The notes beneath the pieces are model-generated. The model had not been told where the DNA came from and ran no database searches. It was given only the letters and a program-made list of their open reading frames with translations. From Chloracidobacterium sp. (GTDB lineage Bacteria > Acidobacteriota > Blastocatellia > Chloracidobacteriales > Chloracidobacteriaceae), in assembly GCA_025057975.1 (NCBI GenBank), contig JANWUV010000021.1, forward strand, positions 1 through 35,395: 35,395 nt of DNA, given 5' to 3'. Shown here in pieces: positions 24,548-33,195 of this stretch (positions are counted from its first letter, which is position 1; each line of letters opens with the position of its first letter). A program made the position numbers and the translations under genes.

Positions 24548-25726
24548 TCAGGACGACTTTAGCGCGGCGACGCCGGGTAGCTCGAATCCTGCCAAAAACT
24601 CCAGACTGGCGCCGCCGCCGGTCGAAACATGGGTAATTTTGTCGCCGAGACCCGCCGCATTGACGGCCGCGACGCTGTCGCCGCCGCCGACGATGCTGAC
24701 GGCCTCTGCCTCGGCTACGGCGGCGGCAATGGCGTTCGTCCCGGGGGCATAGCGTGGGTTCTCGAAAATCCCCATCGGGCCGTTCCAGACAATCATCCGC
24801 GCGTTGGCGATCTCTGCACGGTACGCCGCAATCGTCTCCGGCCCGATGTCGTAGCCGGCCAAGTCGGGCGGCGTCGCCGTGACGGCCACGGTTTGCGGCT
24901 CCAGTTCCGGCCGCGCTAAGTCGCCAACGACGTGATCAACAGGCAGCAGCAGCCGGACGTTTCGCCCCTGCGCCTTGGCTTCCAGCGCGCGCGCCACATC
25001 AAGTTTGTCATCCTCGACCAGCGAGCGCCCCACTTCCACGCCGCGCGCCTTCAAGAACGTGTAGGCCATCGCGCCGCCGATGAGTACGGCGTCGGCGACC
25101 TCAAGCATTTTGTCAATGACCTCAATTTTGTCGGAAACCTTCGCGCCGCCAAGGATGGCGACGTACGGATGCTCCGGCGCGTGCAGCGCCTTGCCAAGGT
25201 ATTCCAGCTCGCGCTCCATCAGCAGGCCGACGCCCCGCTCGGCGACGAACGCCGCCATGCCGGCCGTCGAAGCGTGCGCCCGGTGCGCCGTCCCGAAAGC
25301 GTCGTTGACATAGACATCCGCCAGCGCCGCCAGCCGCCTCGCAAACGCTTCGTCGTTCTTCTCTTCCTCCGCGTGAAAGCGGAGATTCTCCAACAACAGG
25401 ACATCGCCCGGCTGAAGTTCCGCAACCATAGCTTCCACATCCGGGCCGACGCAATCCGGCGCAAACCGTACGGCCACGCCAAGCTGTTCGGAAAGCACGC
25501 CAACGACCGGCTGCAGGCTGTACTTCGCTTCCGGCGCGCCCTTAGGCCGCCCCAGGTGGGACGCCAGAATGATTTTCGCGCCTTTTTCGCGCGCCAGTTG
25601 AATGGTTGGCAGGGCGGCCCGAATGCGCGTGTCGTCCGTCACGCGGCCATCTTTGACAGGTACGTTGAAATCCACGCGAATGAACACACGGCGGTGGTAA
25701 AGGTCGAGGTCACGGATGGTACGCAT
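24548..25726 (-). CDS. pgk: Phosphoglycerate kinase
   Basis: 392 residues from ATG 25726 ([23 protein letters not shown]). The frame is open for 53 further codons upstream, but these do not belong to the family. It transfers phosphate between 1,3-bisphosphoglycerate and ADP in glycolysis and the Calvin cycle. Clear segments are [87 protein letters not shown], and the C-terminal [10 protein letters not shown] with [15 protein letters not shown]. It lies in a minus-strand run with recF rather than beside gap or tpiA. Identification is secure. Confidence 0.97.
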   Translation of the reverse strand: MRTIRDLDLYHRRVFIRVDFNVPVKDGRVTDDTRIRAALPTIQLAREKGAKIILASHLGRPKGAPEAKYSLQPVVGVLSEQLGVAVRFAPDCVGPDVEAMVAELQPGDVLLLENLRFHAEEEKNDEAFARRLAALADVYVNDAFGTAHRAHASTAGMAAFVAERGVGLLMERELEYLGKALHAPEHPYVAILGGAKVSDKIEVIDKMLEVADAVLIGGAMAYTFLKARGVEVGRSLVEDDKLDVARALEAKAQGRNVRLLLPVDHVVGDLARPELEPQTVAVTATPPDLAGYDIGPETIAAYRAEIANARMIVWNGPMGIFENPRYAPGTNAIAAAVAEAEAVSIVGGGDSVAAVNAAGLGDKITHVSTGGGASLEFLAGFELPGVAALKSS

Positions 25727-25811
25727 GGCGAAAGGGTCTCCGGGAAGCATGGGCGGTCGTCGCCGACGGGCGATGTTACAGGCAATGTATAGGCGAATCG
25801 CTGCCGGGAAG

Positions 25812-26552
25812 CTACCGCGCCGGGACGACCGGCAGGATGGCTTCAACCCATAGGGCGTACATCTTGCCCGACGGATGCAGTCCATCCGCGGCCAGCAGCG
25901 AGCGGTCGCGCGCGGCGCGGCGCGAAATTTCGGTTACGTCCACATACTGCGCGCCGACCATCGCCGCTTCTTCGCGGTTGACGACGTTGAATCGGTCAAT
26001 GAGCGGGCCTTCGTTCCCACGCCCCTGTCCGGCGGCGAACGGCGTCATGCACCAGTCGGGAATCGAAACGACAATGACGCGCCGCGCGTCGCCGCCCGCA
26101 AAGGCGACGGCTTGCCTAAGCAGTGCGCGGAACAGTGGGCGGTACTCTTCGGGCGATCTGCCCCGATACTGGTCGTTGACGCCGATGAGCAGGGTTACGA
26201 AATCGAATGTCCCCTGCGGCGGGTCGGCTGCAATGGCGGCGGCCAGTTCATCGGTCGTCCAGCCTGTGCGCGCGATGATGTAGGGCGCGTCAACGGTGCG
26301 CCCGCGGCGGCGCAGGGCTGCACAGAGTTGTTCGGGAAAACGCTCCGGCTCGGTCACGCTTTCGCCAATGGTGTACGAATCGCCTAAAGCTAGATACCGC
26401 TCCATAGAAAAACCTTTCTGTTCACTGGGCGCTGCGCCGATGGCCGGCGGGCGCGGCGGCGCAGAACGGCAAGCGAGACAGACCACCATGACCAGCAGGA
26501 ACAGCGCCGGCCATGTCCAACGGCGGCAGGTGTCCGGCGACAAGCGCCTCAC
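25812..26552 (-). CDS. SGNH/GDSL-family hydrolase, exported or lipid-anchored
   Basis: 246 residues. An N-terminal signal with a hydrophobic core ([15 protein letters not shown]) ends near Cys28; the lipobox is imperfect, with Cys at -3, so lipoprotein status is uncertain. The SGNH fold is clear: block [10 protein letters not shown] with Ser59, the Gly block, block III GVND (124-127), and block V DGLHPSG with Asp223/His226. Such enzymes are esterases or acyl hydrolases of lipids or cell-surface polymers; the substrate is unknown. The start codon is GTG and overlaps the stop of the upstream membrane protein as GTGA, so translation is likely coupled. Confidence 0.87.
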   Translation of the reverse strand: MRRLSPDTCRRWTWPALFLLVMVVCLACRSAPPRPPAIGAAPSEQKGFSMERYLALGDSYTIGESVTEPERFPEQLCAALRRRGRTVDAPYIIARTGWTTDELAAAIAADPPQGTFDFVTLLIGVNDQYRGRSPEEYRPLFRALLRQAVAFAGGDARRVIVVSIPDWCMTPFAAGQGRGNEGPLIDRFNVVNREEAAMVGAQYVDVTEISRRAARDRSLLAADGLHPSGKMYALWVEAILPVVPAR

Positions 26553-27415
26553 GGCATAGCCTCTAACAGGCGGCAGCCGCCCGCAACGAACACCAAACCG
26601 ACCCAGTGCCGCACAAAAACCACGGCTTGACTAAGTAGAAACAACAGCGCCGATGAAACCCACGTGAGCGGCGACACCTGACCAATCAGCCAGACCAGAC
26701 CACCGACGGCGATCAGCCACAGCCAAGTCGTCCAGACGTAGAAGCCGACAGAAGCGACTGGATGACGCGCCAAAACGCCAAACCCGGCGCGCAACTGTCC
26801 CAGTAGCGAGCGGCGCGGACCGTGAACGACCAGCGCTAGCTTGATGTAGTCTGCAATCAACCGAATGCTCCACATCACCAGCAGAAACGCCGCTGCCCCG
26901 ACCCACTGCATGAGTTCGGCGCGAAACGGAGTGGTTTGGTCACGGGTCAGCTCGCCGTACAGCGCCACCCAGACCACCGCCAACAGGAAACCTGCACCCG
27001 CCTGAAGCAACAGGGTCGCCGCCCCCGCAACAAGCAGCGGGAGAAAGTACCGGCGGCAGTCGGCTTGGAAAGTGCGAGGTGTTTCCTGTGGAACGAACGA
27101 TGCGATGACGCCGCCCGCCAGAAACGCGGCGATGAGCCAGCCAAGCAGCAGGGCCAACCCCGTTGTGACAAGCAGCCGCAGCGGAAATGCGCTCTTTCCA
27201 ATCCGCAGCGCCGCCAGCAACCACTCGATGTCCAGTGAAGCTCTGAGCAGCCGCTCGCCGAAGAGCGACGCGCCGTTGACGGTATTCAGCCAGAGCACGA
27301 CCGGCAGCAGCGCTACCAGCGTCAGCGTCAGATTGACGGCAGTCAAAAGCAGCGCCCACTTCGCGCTGGCCGTTGCGCGCCGCAGGCTGTCTATGAGTAG
27401 GGAACGCAACATCAC
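26549..27415 (-). CDS. Polytopic membrane protein of unknown function
   Basis: 288 residues with about six hydrophobic spans, starting near residues 20, 60, 110, 160, 220 and 255. The first loop contains NTVNGASLFGERLL. A short conserved-looking GPRRSLLGQLRAGFGVLARHP segment lies between spans four and five. I do not recognise a family; the overall layout resembles DUF-type integral membrane proteins with no catalytic motif. It is first in the minus-strand run leading to the SGNH hydrolase, pgk, recF and the TauE-like gene, and overlaps the hydrolase start by four bases. It is divergent from comM. Confidence 0.75.
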   Translation of the reverse strand: MMLRSLLIDSLRRATASAKWALLLTAVNLTLTLVALLPVVLWLNTVNGASLFGERLLRASLDIEWLLAALRIGKSAFPLRLLVTTGLALLLGWLIAAFLAGGVIASFVPQETPRTFQADCRRYFLPLLVAGAATLLLQAGAGFLLAVVWVALYGELTRDQTTPFRAELMQWVGAAAFLLVMWSIRLIADYIKLALVVHGPRRSLLGQLRAGFGVLARHPVASVGFYVWTTWLWLIAVGGLVWLIGQVSPLTWVSSALLFLLSQAVVFVRHWVGLVFVAGGCRLLEAMP

Positions 27416-27583
27416 TCACCGAGGCCGACTCAGCGTTGGCGTGATTCAACCAAGTCGGCGTGGCAAGAACAACCGCTCGCCGTCCGGGAAAACCGCTCAG
27501 TCTTCTCTTAGCTTCCGGCTTGCGTGTCGCCGACGAAACCCCTAGCTTCACTCTCACCATCCCAGTGCAGCGGTCGTTACATC

Positions 27584-29146
27584 ATGGCGCTCTTCAAAAC
27601 CTTTGGGGCGGCAGTCTTCGGCATTGACGCTCATCTGGTCCAAGTCGAAGTTCACCTGACGCCGCACACCAGCGACCAACAACCCATCATTACGATGGTG
27701 GGCCTACCGGACGCCGCCGTACGGGAAAGCCGTGAACGGATTCGCGCCGCCATCACCAACTGCGGTTATCTGTTTCCAAACCAGCGCGTCACGGTCAACC
27801 TTGCGCCGGCTGACCTGCGCAAGGAAGGGGCGGGCTTTGACCTGCCGATTGCCGTGGGCGTCCTTGGGGCTATGGGTGACGTACGGGAGCGCTATGTCGC
27901 CGATACGCTCTTTGTCGGGGAGTTGTCTCTTGATGGGCAGGTGCGTCCGGTCAAGGGGGTTCTCTCTATGGCGCTCAAGGCGCGCGAAAGCGGTAAGCGG
28001 CGCATCATCGTGCCGCACGACAATGCCCACGAAGCCGCCGTGGTCAGTGGGATCGCCACGTATCCGGTGGCGTCGCTGGCCGACGTTATTCGCTTGCTTG
28101 AAAGCGACGCACTCCCGCCGCCGTTCACCGTTGACACAAGCAAACTGCTTAGCGTCGCCGCCGACAGCGGCCTTGATTTCCGCGACATTCGCGGTCAACT
28201 CCATGTCCGACGGGCGATTGAAGTCGCCTGCGCCGGCGGGCACAACATTCTCATGATTGGCCCACCCGGTTCGGGCAAAACCATGCTGGCCCGCCGGATT
28301 CCCACCATCCTGCCGCCGCTGACTTTTGAAGAAGCGCTTGAAGTCACACGCATCCATAGCGTCGCTGGACTAACGCAGGGGCAGGGCATGGTGTGCGAGC
28401 GCCCTTTTCGCAATCCGCATGTCACCGTTTCCGACGCCGGACTGATCGGCGGCGGCGCGACGCCCCGCCCCGGTGAAGTCAGCCTAGCCCATCACGGCGT
28501 TCTGTTTCTGGATGAACTGCCGGAGTTCGACCGCAACGCGCTGGAAGTGTTGCGCCAGCCGCTGGAAGACGGCAAGGTGACGATTTCGCGCGCCGCGATG
28601 TCGTTGACGTTTCCGGCCCGTTTTATGCTGGCGGCGGCGATGAACCCCTGCCCGTGTGGCTTCTTCAACGATCCGACGCGCGAATGCAAGTGTACGCCGG
28701 TGCAGATTCAGCGCTACGTGGCGAAGATTTCCGGCCCGCTGCTGGACCGGATTGACATCCACGTAGACGTGCCGGCCGTCCGTTTTCAGGAGTTGGCCGG
28801 CGACGCGCCAAGCGAAGATTCTGCAACCATTCGCGCGCGGGTTGTCCGCGCCCGTGAGCGTCAACTCGAACGCTTCAAAGCCGACGCCGGCGGCGCGAAA
28901 CCGGCGATGTTTTGCAACGCCCACATGACGCCCCGCGCGATTCGGCGCTACTGCCGGCTGGACGCCGCCGGGACACGCATGCTGGAAACCGCCATGGCGC
29001 GACTAGGGCTGTCGGCGCGCGCCTACGACCGCATCCTCAAGGTGAGTCGCACCATCGCCGACCTTGAAGGCGCGTCCGACATCGCCGCGCATCACGTTGC
29101 GGAAGCCATTCAGTATCGCAGCCTTGACCGGAGCTATTGGCAATGA
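27584..29146 (+). CDS. comM: ComM/YifB-family Mg-chelatase-like AAA+ ATPase
   Basis: 520 residues from ATG 27584 ([16 protein letters not shown]); the open frame begins 20 codons earlier. The N-terminal LonC-like domain ([38 protein letters not shown]) leads to the AAA+ core with Walker A GPPGSGKT (226-233) and Walker B VLFLDEL. It continues through the family-specific CPCGFF...CKC cysteine group near 356-370, the [14 protein letters not shown] arginine-finger region, and a C-terminal winged domain ([18 protein letters not shown]). ComM is a helicase that promotes branch migration during natural transformation in Vibrio and others. Its stop overlaps the next start as ATGA. Confidence 0.94.
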   Translation: MALFKTFGAAVFGIDAHLVQVEVHLTPHTSDQQPIITMVGLPDAAVRESRERIRAAITNCGYLFPNQRVTVNLAPADLRKEGAGFDLPIAVGVLGAMGDVRERYVADTLFVGELSLDGQVRPVKGVLSMALKARESGKRRIIVPHDNAHEAAVVSGIATYPVASLADVIRLLESDALPPPFTVDTSKLLSVAADSGLDFRDIRGQLHVRRAIEVACAGGHNILMIGPPGSGKTMLARRIPTILPPLTFEEALEVTRIHSVAGLTQGQGMVCERPFRNPHVTVSDAGLIGGGATPRPGEVSLAHHGVLFLDELPEFDRNALEVLRQPLEDGKVTISRAAMSLTFPARFMLAAAMNPCPCGFFNDPTRECKCTPVQIQRYVAKISGPLLDRIDIHVDVPAVRFQELAGDAPSEDSATIRARVVRARERQLERFKADAGGAKPAMFCNAHMTPRAIRRYCRLDAAGTRMLETAMARLGLSARAYDRILKVSRTIADLEGASDIAAHHVAEAIQYRSLDRSYWQ

Positions 29147-29667
29147 ATCTCAGTGTCGGACAGATGGAAACCGTGACCTATGTCGTCACGAAAGACGATA
29201 CGGCGCATGGCCTTTCATCCCACTGGAAAGATGCGCGCTACGCCGACGCCTACCTTGATGTCTTTGCTACGATTCGAATGATTGCGTTGATGGAACTAGC
29301 CTGTGGTCGGCTGTTGGAAGCCGTCCAACAGCCGGATGAACTTTCAGTCGGGGTCGAGGTCAACGTTCGCCACTTGGCGCCGACGCCCGTCGGCGTCGTG
29401 GTGACGGCGACGGCGACCTACCTTGGGTACGACGGAAAACTCCATCGCTTTCGCGTCGAAGCGTTCGATCCCGGTGGTAAAATCGGTGACGGCGAACACG
29501 CCCGCGCCATTGTTCAGGCGGAGCGGCTCTTGGGCCGGCGCGCGGAAACGCTTGACGCCACGGTGACTGGTTATGGCCCTTGCACAGTTGAGTCTCGAAC
29601 ATCGCATCGCCTTTCTCACGTTGGCTTCGCCGCCGCTCAACATTCTCACGCTGGCTATGATGCGTGA
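29143..29667 (+). CDS. FlK-like hotdog thioesterase
   Basis: 174 residues from the ATG at 29143, which overlaps the comM stop. The single hotdog fold resembles the fluoroacetyl-CoA thioesterase (FlK) group: [29 protein letters not shown] followed in separate runs by [13 protein letters not shown]. It probably hydrolyses a short acyl-CoA; the FlK name reflects fold, not a fluoroacetate role. The hotdog domain ends near residue 140. The remaining tail (Ser/His-rich) is encoded only within the 95-base overlap with the crotonase gene and looks unlike protein of this family. Confidence 0.78.
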   Translation: MNLSVGQMETVTYVVTKDDTAHGLSSHWKDARYADAYLDVFATIRMIALMELACGRLLEAVQQPDELSVGVEVNVRHLAPTPVGVVVTATATYLGYDGKLHRFRVEAFDPGGKIGDGEHARAIVQAERLLGRRAETLDATVTGYGPCTVESRTSHRLSHVGFAAAQHSHAGYDA

Positions 29668-30346
29668 GATCAACCAGCGACTGGATGAACTGGGACGGCA
29701 ACCGGCCAACGCCTTTCAAGCGATTGTTCTCGCCGCCGCCCCGGAGTGCACGGCCTTTTCGACCGGCATCTCGGTTGAAGACCACCAACCCACCACGGCC
29801 TATCAGACGCTTCAGGAGTTTCACACGATCTACCGCAACCTGCGGACGCTGGGTAAACCCGTGATCGGGATTGTGCGCGGTCAGGCGTTCGGCATGGGCT
29901 GTGAACTTGTGGCGTACTGTGATTTGGTCATCGCCGTGACGACGGCGACCTTCGGACAGCCGGAGATTCGACTGGGTCTCTATCCGCCGACCGCCGCCGT
30001 CCTGTTGCCGCGCATTGTTGGGTGGCGACGCGCGATGCGCATGGTGCTGCTGTCAGAGGTCTTGGACGCCGCTGAGGCGCAGCGGGCAGGGTTAGTGGAT
30101 TACGTTGTCCCCCCAGAACAGCTGCCAACCAAAACCGAAGAGGTGCTCGCTGTTTTGCACGGCTGGAGCGCGCCCGTGTTGGAGTCGGCGCGGCGGGCGC
30201 TGCACACGGCGTACTTTCATGACATTGAAGCGGCGATGGCGGCCGTTGAGGATCAGTATCTCAACCAGTTGATGAACTACGCCGATGTCCAGGAAGGGCT
30301 GCGCGCCTTTCGTGAGAAGCGCAAGCCGGTCTGGCGACATCACTAA
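29573..30346 (+). CDS. Enoyl-CoA hydratase/isomerase (crotonase) family protein
   Basis: 257 residues. The crotonase fold is clear from the N-terminal strand pair ([20 protein letters not shown]), the first oxyanion-hole segment CTAFSTGISVEDH, KPVIGIVRGQAFGMGCELVAYCDLVIA with the second oxyanion Gly, and FGQPEIRLGLYPPTAAVLLPRIVG. The position of the usual catalytic Glu is occupied in the YPPTAAV loop without it, so hydratase activity may be altered; dienoyl-CoA hydratase-like members of aromatic pathways share this look. The start must be 29573, because the first strand lies before any later Met, so the 95-base overlap with the thioesterase gene is real in this sequence. Confidence 0.87.
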   Translation: MALAQLSLEHRIAFLTLASPPLNILTLAMMREINQRLDELGRQPANAFQAIVLAAAPECTAFSTGISVEDHQPTTAYQTLQEFHTIYRNLRTLGKPVIGIVRGQAFGMGCELVAYCDLVIAVTTATFGQPEIRLGLYPPTAAVLLPRIVGWRRAMRMVLLSEVLDAAEAQRAGLVDYVVPPEQLPTKTEEVLAVLHGWSAPVLESARRALHTAYFHDIEAAMAAVEDQYLNQLMNYADVQEGLRAFREKRKPVWRHH

Positions 30347-30370
30347 ACGGCTGTCCGGTGCAAGAACGGG

Positions 30371-30637
30371 ATGCGTCTGGACGTGTTTCTCAAGCTTAGC
30401 CGCTTGGTTCCACGTCGAACTCTCGCGCAAGCTCTGTGCGACGCCGGCGCGGTGCTTGTCAACGGCCTCCCGGCGAAAAGCGCGCGGACGGTTAGGGTTG
30501 GCGACGAGGTGACGCTACACCTGCGCCGGCGGCGCATCGTGGTGCGGGTGGCGCATCTCCCAGAAACAAAGTCCGTCCGCACACCAACGGCGCTCTATGA
30601 ACAGCTTTCCGAGGAACGGCTTGATGATGACGTTTAG
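30371..30637 (+). CDS. S4-domain RNA-binding protein (Hsp15/RqcP-like)
   Basis: 88 residues, nearly all one S4 domain: MRLDVFLKLSRLVPRRTLAQALCDAG then VLVNGLPAKSARTVRVGDEVTL, seen here in two parts. S4 proteins of this size include Hsp15 and RqcP, which bind ribosomal RNA or nascent-chain-tRNA on stalled 50S subunits. The extra C-terminal segment (HLPETKSVRTPTALYEQL) matches the RqcP-like branch. Role in ribosome rescue is inference. It lies 24 bases after the crotonase gene and its end overlaps the next gene. Confidence 0.82.
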   Translation: MRLDVFLKLSRLVPRRTLAQALCDAGAVLVNGLPAKSARTVRVGDEVTLHLRRRRIVVRVAHLPETKSVRTPTALYEQLSEERLDDDV

Positions 30638-30893
30638 CTCGGAGCACCGGCGGCTGGCGACTGAAGCGCATGCCCACCTGCGTGAAGCGGAGCGATACCT
30701 CAGTGCAGTGCTGGACGGTCATGGCGACCAAGCGACATTTGAAGCCGCTTGCGACGCGCTCAATGTGGCGGCGGTCAAATTGCGCTTTATCCAACTCGAA
30801 CTGGCTGCTAATGAAGAAGCGGCTGTCCAAGAGGCGACAACGGACAACGCTTCCACTGATCGCGCTGAAGACGATACGCTGTCGCCGGATTGA
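30624..30893 (+). CDS. Small helical protein of unknown function
   Basis: 89 residues from ATG 30624, with GAGGAA about 9 bases upstream; it overlaps the S4 gene by 14 bases in another frame. The sequence is strongly helical and acidic: an N-terminal amphipathic helix (HRRLATEAHAHLREAERYL), a second (FEAACDALNVAAVKLRFIQLE), and an acidic Asp/Thr/Ser tail. No family is recognised. The tight overlap and ribosome-binding site support a real coupled gene. Confidence 0.65.
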   Translation: MMTFSSEHRRLATEAHAHLREAERYLSAVLDGHGDQATFEAACDALNVAAVKLRFIQLELAANEEAAVQEATTDNASTDRAEDDTLSPD

Positions 30894-31023
30894 TGGGTTT
30901 TAGAACGAAGCTTGTTGAACTGACCGGGCTGATGTCTCAATATCTTCGGCGGTTTTTCCGGGTGACCGCCCGGCGGTCTGCCGACGCTCCGACCACAGTT
31001 TTACACCGTCCGTAGATGACGCC

Positions 31024-32931
31024 ATGCGATACTGCCCAATCTGCAAGCAGTGCTATGACGACACGGAACTGCGCTGCACGAAGGACGGCCTCTATCTGGT
31101 CGAAGCGTTTCCCGGGACGCGCATCATTAGCGGCAAGTACCGTCTGGATGCGTTGATTGGTCAGGGTGGGATGGGCTCGGTTTACCGGGCGACGCATTTA
31201 GAACTTGACCGCACGATCGCCCTGAAAATCGTCTTAGCGGATTTTGTCTCCAATAACGAAACCTTGGAGCGCTTCCGCCAAGAAGCCCGTGCGGCGGCGC
31301 GGCTCAATCATCCCAACGTCATTAGCGTGTATGACTTTGGCGTACTACCGACCGGTCAGGCTTATCTAGCGATGGAACTCCTGACCGGGCGTTCGTTGCG
31401 CGAGGAACTGGAAAGTCACACCACGCTGTCGCCGCAGCGGGTGCTAACTATCCTGCGCCAGGTCTGCCAAGCCGTTCACGCGGCGCATGAGGCGGGCGTC
31501 ATCCACCGTGATCTCAAGCCGGACAACATTATCCTGCTCGGTCCGAACGAACTAGGTGAGGAAGTCATCAAAGTGGTGGATTTTGGCATTGCCAAGCTCA
31601 AGGAGCGCACCGGCGGGACGGTTTCCAATCTGACCGAACCGGGCTTGGTCATGGGGACACCGCACTATATGTCGCCGGAGCAATGCCGCGGCGAAGAACT
31701 TGACCGAACTTCCGACATTTACTCGCTGGGTGTGACGATTTATGAACTCCTGGTTGGGCACGTCCCCTTTGACGCGCCGACGCCTTCGGGTGTCATCATC
31801 CAACATGCTGTTGAACCACCGCCGCTGCTACGGCGTCTTCGACCGGACATTCCCGAAGAAATCGAGCGTGTGGTTTTGAAGGCGCTTTCCAAAGTGCGTG
31901 AGCAACGGCAGAGGACGGCGCTCCAACTCTACGCCGAGCTGGAGCAGGCGCTGCGTGACGCTGAAGAAAGGGTTGCTGCGCTCAATCTCGACCACGTCTC
32001 GCCCACATTTCCGACGCTTGACCTATCGCAGGCTGCGCCGACCGGCTTGACTCTGACCGCCACGCTCAGCGGGCATGAGCATGTCGTCAAGAGTTTGGCC
32101 TATCACGGCGGCGGCAAGTGGCTGGCGTCCGCCAGCGGCGACGGCACGATCCGCCTCTGGGACCTCACAACCAATCGTGAAGTCAGCGTTTTCAACGGCC
32201 ATGAATACTCGGTCAACGCCGTCGCCATTGCACCGGACGGCTTGCGTCTGGCTAGCGGTGGCGCGGATGGCACGGCGCGCATTTGGACGTTGTGGGACGC
32301 TGTCGAGATCGCCTCGCTTGGCCATCGCACAGCCGTACGCGCAGTGTTGTTTGCCTCCAGCGGGCGGTGGCTTATTACGGCTTGCGATATCGAGGTGAAA
32401 ATCTGGGACGCTCTGCGCCAGCGCCAGATTGCGTCTTTCGTCGGCCATATCAAGACGATTGACGCGCTGGCGCTTTCCCCGGACGGCCACACATTAGCGT
32501 CGGGCGGCGCGGATGACACGATTCATCTGTGGGACCTAATTTCAAAAACCGAGCGGGCCATGCTTCGCTTGCCGGGTCATGCGCCGACTTCGCTGGCTTA
32601 CCTACCGGACAACTACTTGGCGTCGGGTGGACGGGACGGGCGTTTGTGCCTCTGGCAAGAGACGGAAGCGAAACCAACGCATATCGTGGAGGCGCACGAC
32701 GAGGCCATTCGCGCCATTGCGCTGTCGCCCAGCGGTGGTTGGCTAGCTTCGGCTGACTGGAACGGCGTTGTCAAACTCTGGACAACAAGTGATTTGACCA
32801 ATGTCGCCACGGTTGAAGCGCACGACGGGGCGGCGCAGGCGCTGGCTTTTGCCCCTGATGGAGATTGTCTAGCGTCCGGTGGGGCCGACGCCCTGATTAA
32901 GCTCTGGCAGATCGGCCCAAGGGTTTCCTAA
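31024..32931 (+). CDS. Ser/Thr protein kinase with zinc ribbon and WD40 propeller
   Basis: 635 residues in three parts. A short zinc ribbon (Cys4, Cys7, Cys18, then KDG) is of the type found before many acidobacterial kinases. The kinase domain (about 39-310) is complete: GQGGMGSVY loop, ATP Lys68, HRDLKPDN (161-168), DFG (186-188), and SPE (217-219). After a linker come seven WD40 repeats (about 348-630), most with GH at the start and a closing (R/K/H)xW such as IRLWD, IKLW, making a full propeller. No membrane span separates kinase and propeller, so it should be cytosolic, unlike the PknB type. The propeller probably recruits partners or substrates. It is convergent with the kinase gene to the right. 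Confidence 0.94.
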   Translation: MRYCPICKQCYDDTELRCTKDGLYLVEAFPGTRIISGKYRLDALIGQGGMGSVYRATHLELDRTIALKIVLADFVSNNETLERFRQEARAAARLNHPNVISVYDFGVLPTGQAYLAMELLTGRSLREELESHTTLSPQRVLTILRQVCQAVHAAHEAGVIHRDLKPDNIILLGPNELGEEVIKVVDFGIAKLKERTGGTVSNLTEPGLVMGTPHYMSPEQCRGEELDRTSDIYSLGVTIYELLVGHVPFDAPTPSGVIIQHAVEPPPLLRRLRPDIPEEIERVVLKALSKVREQRQRTALQLYAELEQALRDAEERVAALNLDHVSPTFPTLDLSQAAPTGLTLTATLSGHEHVVKSLAYHGGGKWLASASGDGTIRLWDLTTNREVSVFNGHEYSVNAVAIAPDGLRLASGGADGTARIWTLWDAVEIASLGHRTAVRAVLFASSGRWLITACDIEVKIWDALRQRQIASFVGHIKTIDALALSPDGHTLASGGADDTIHLWDLISKTERAMLRLPGHAPTSLAYLPDNYLASGGRDGRLCLWQETEAKPTHIVEAHDEAIRAIALSPSGGWLASADWNGVVKLWTTSDLTNVATVEAHDGAAQALAFAPDGDCLASGGADALIKLWQIGPRVS

Positions 32932-32937
32932 AGCAGT

Positions 32938-32949
32938 CCTTGTACAAGG
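32938..32949. promoter_or_regulatory. 12-bp perfect palindrome after the WD40 kinase gene
   Basis: CCTTGTACAAGG is an exact palindrome beginning 7 bases after the stop codon. It may act as a hairpin in the 3' end of the mRNA or as a protein-binding site. The core TTGTACAA also occurs upstream of hemW (near 13249). No T-run follows, so a terminator role is doubtful. Confidence 0.35.
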
Positions 32950-32968
32950 CTTAGAGACGCCATGAGCC

Positions 32969-32990
32969 AACGGTTTGGCGTGCGGCGGCG
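32969..32990 (+). repeat. 22-bp dispersed repeat, copy 2
   Basis: Exact copy of the 22 bases at 196-217, here followed by a hairpin GCGGC-GCTTT-GCCGC (about 32986-33000). It lies between the two convergent kinase genes. The matching core plus a variable short hairpin suggests a dispersed intergenic repeat. Confidence 0.6.
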
Positions 32991-33070
32991 CTTTGCCGCT
33001 CTCTGACGGCGCGACATTCCGTGCTGAAAACTGCGCCAATGCTTGACCAGCCGCGTGAGAAAAGTCCCTG

Positions 33071-33089
33071 AAAAACCTTGCCCTGCAAG
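33071..33089 (-). terminator. Candidate intrinsic terminator of the kinase/ATPase gene
   Basis: On the minus strand, CTTGC-AGG-GCAAG (33089 to 33077) is followed after one G by five T (33075-33071). This is a short hairpin plus T-run, about 107 bases downstream of the stop at 33196. The 5-bp stem is weak, so confidence is moderate. The rest of the 264-bp gap holds GTAGCG/CGCTAC (33091-33111) and no gene. Confidence 0.45.
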
Positions 33090-33195
33090 CGTAGCGATAC
33101 TTGGGCGCTACAGTGCGCCGCCAATGAAACGACCGCCGCGCGCTCAGTCAAACGGGCGCAACACTAGTGTGAAACCTACGACAATTCCACGCGCG

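Noticed and set aside
25727-25885. 53-codon N-terminal extension of pgk
   Set aside because: The Arg/Cys-rich sequence is absent from phosphoglycerate kinases and runs into the SGNH gene.
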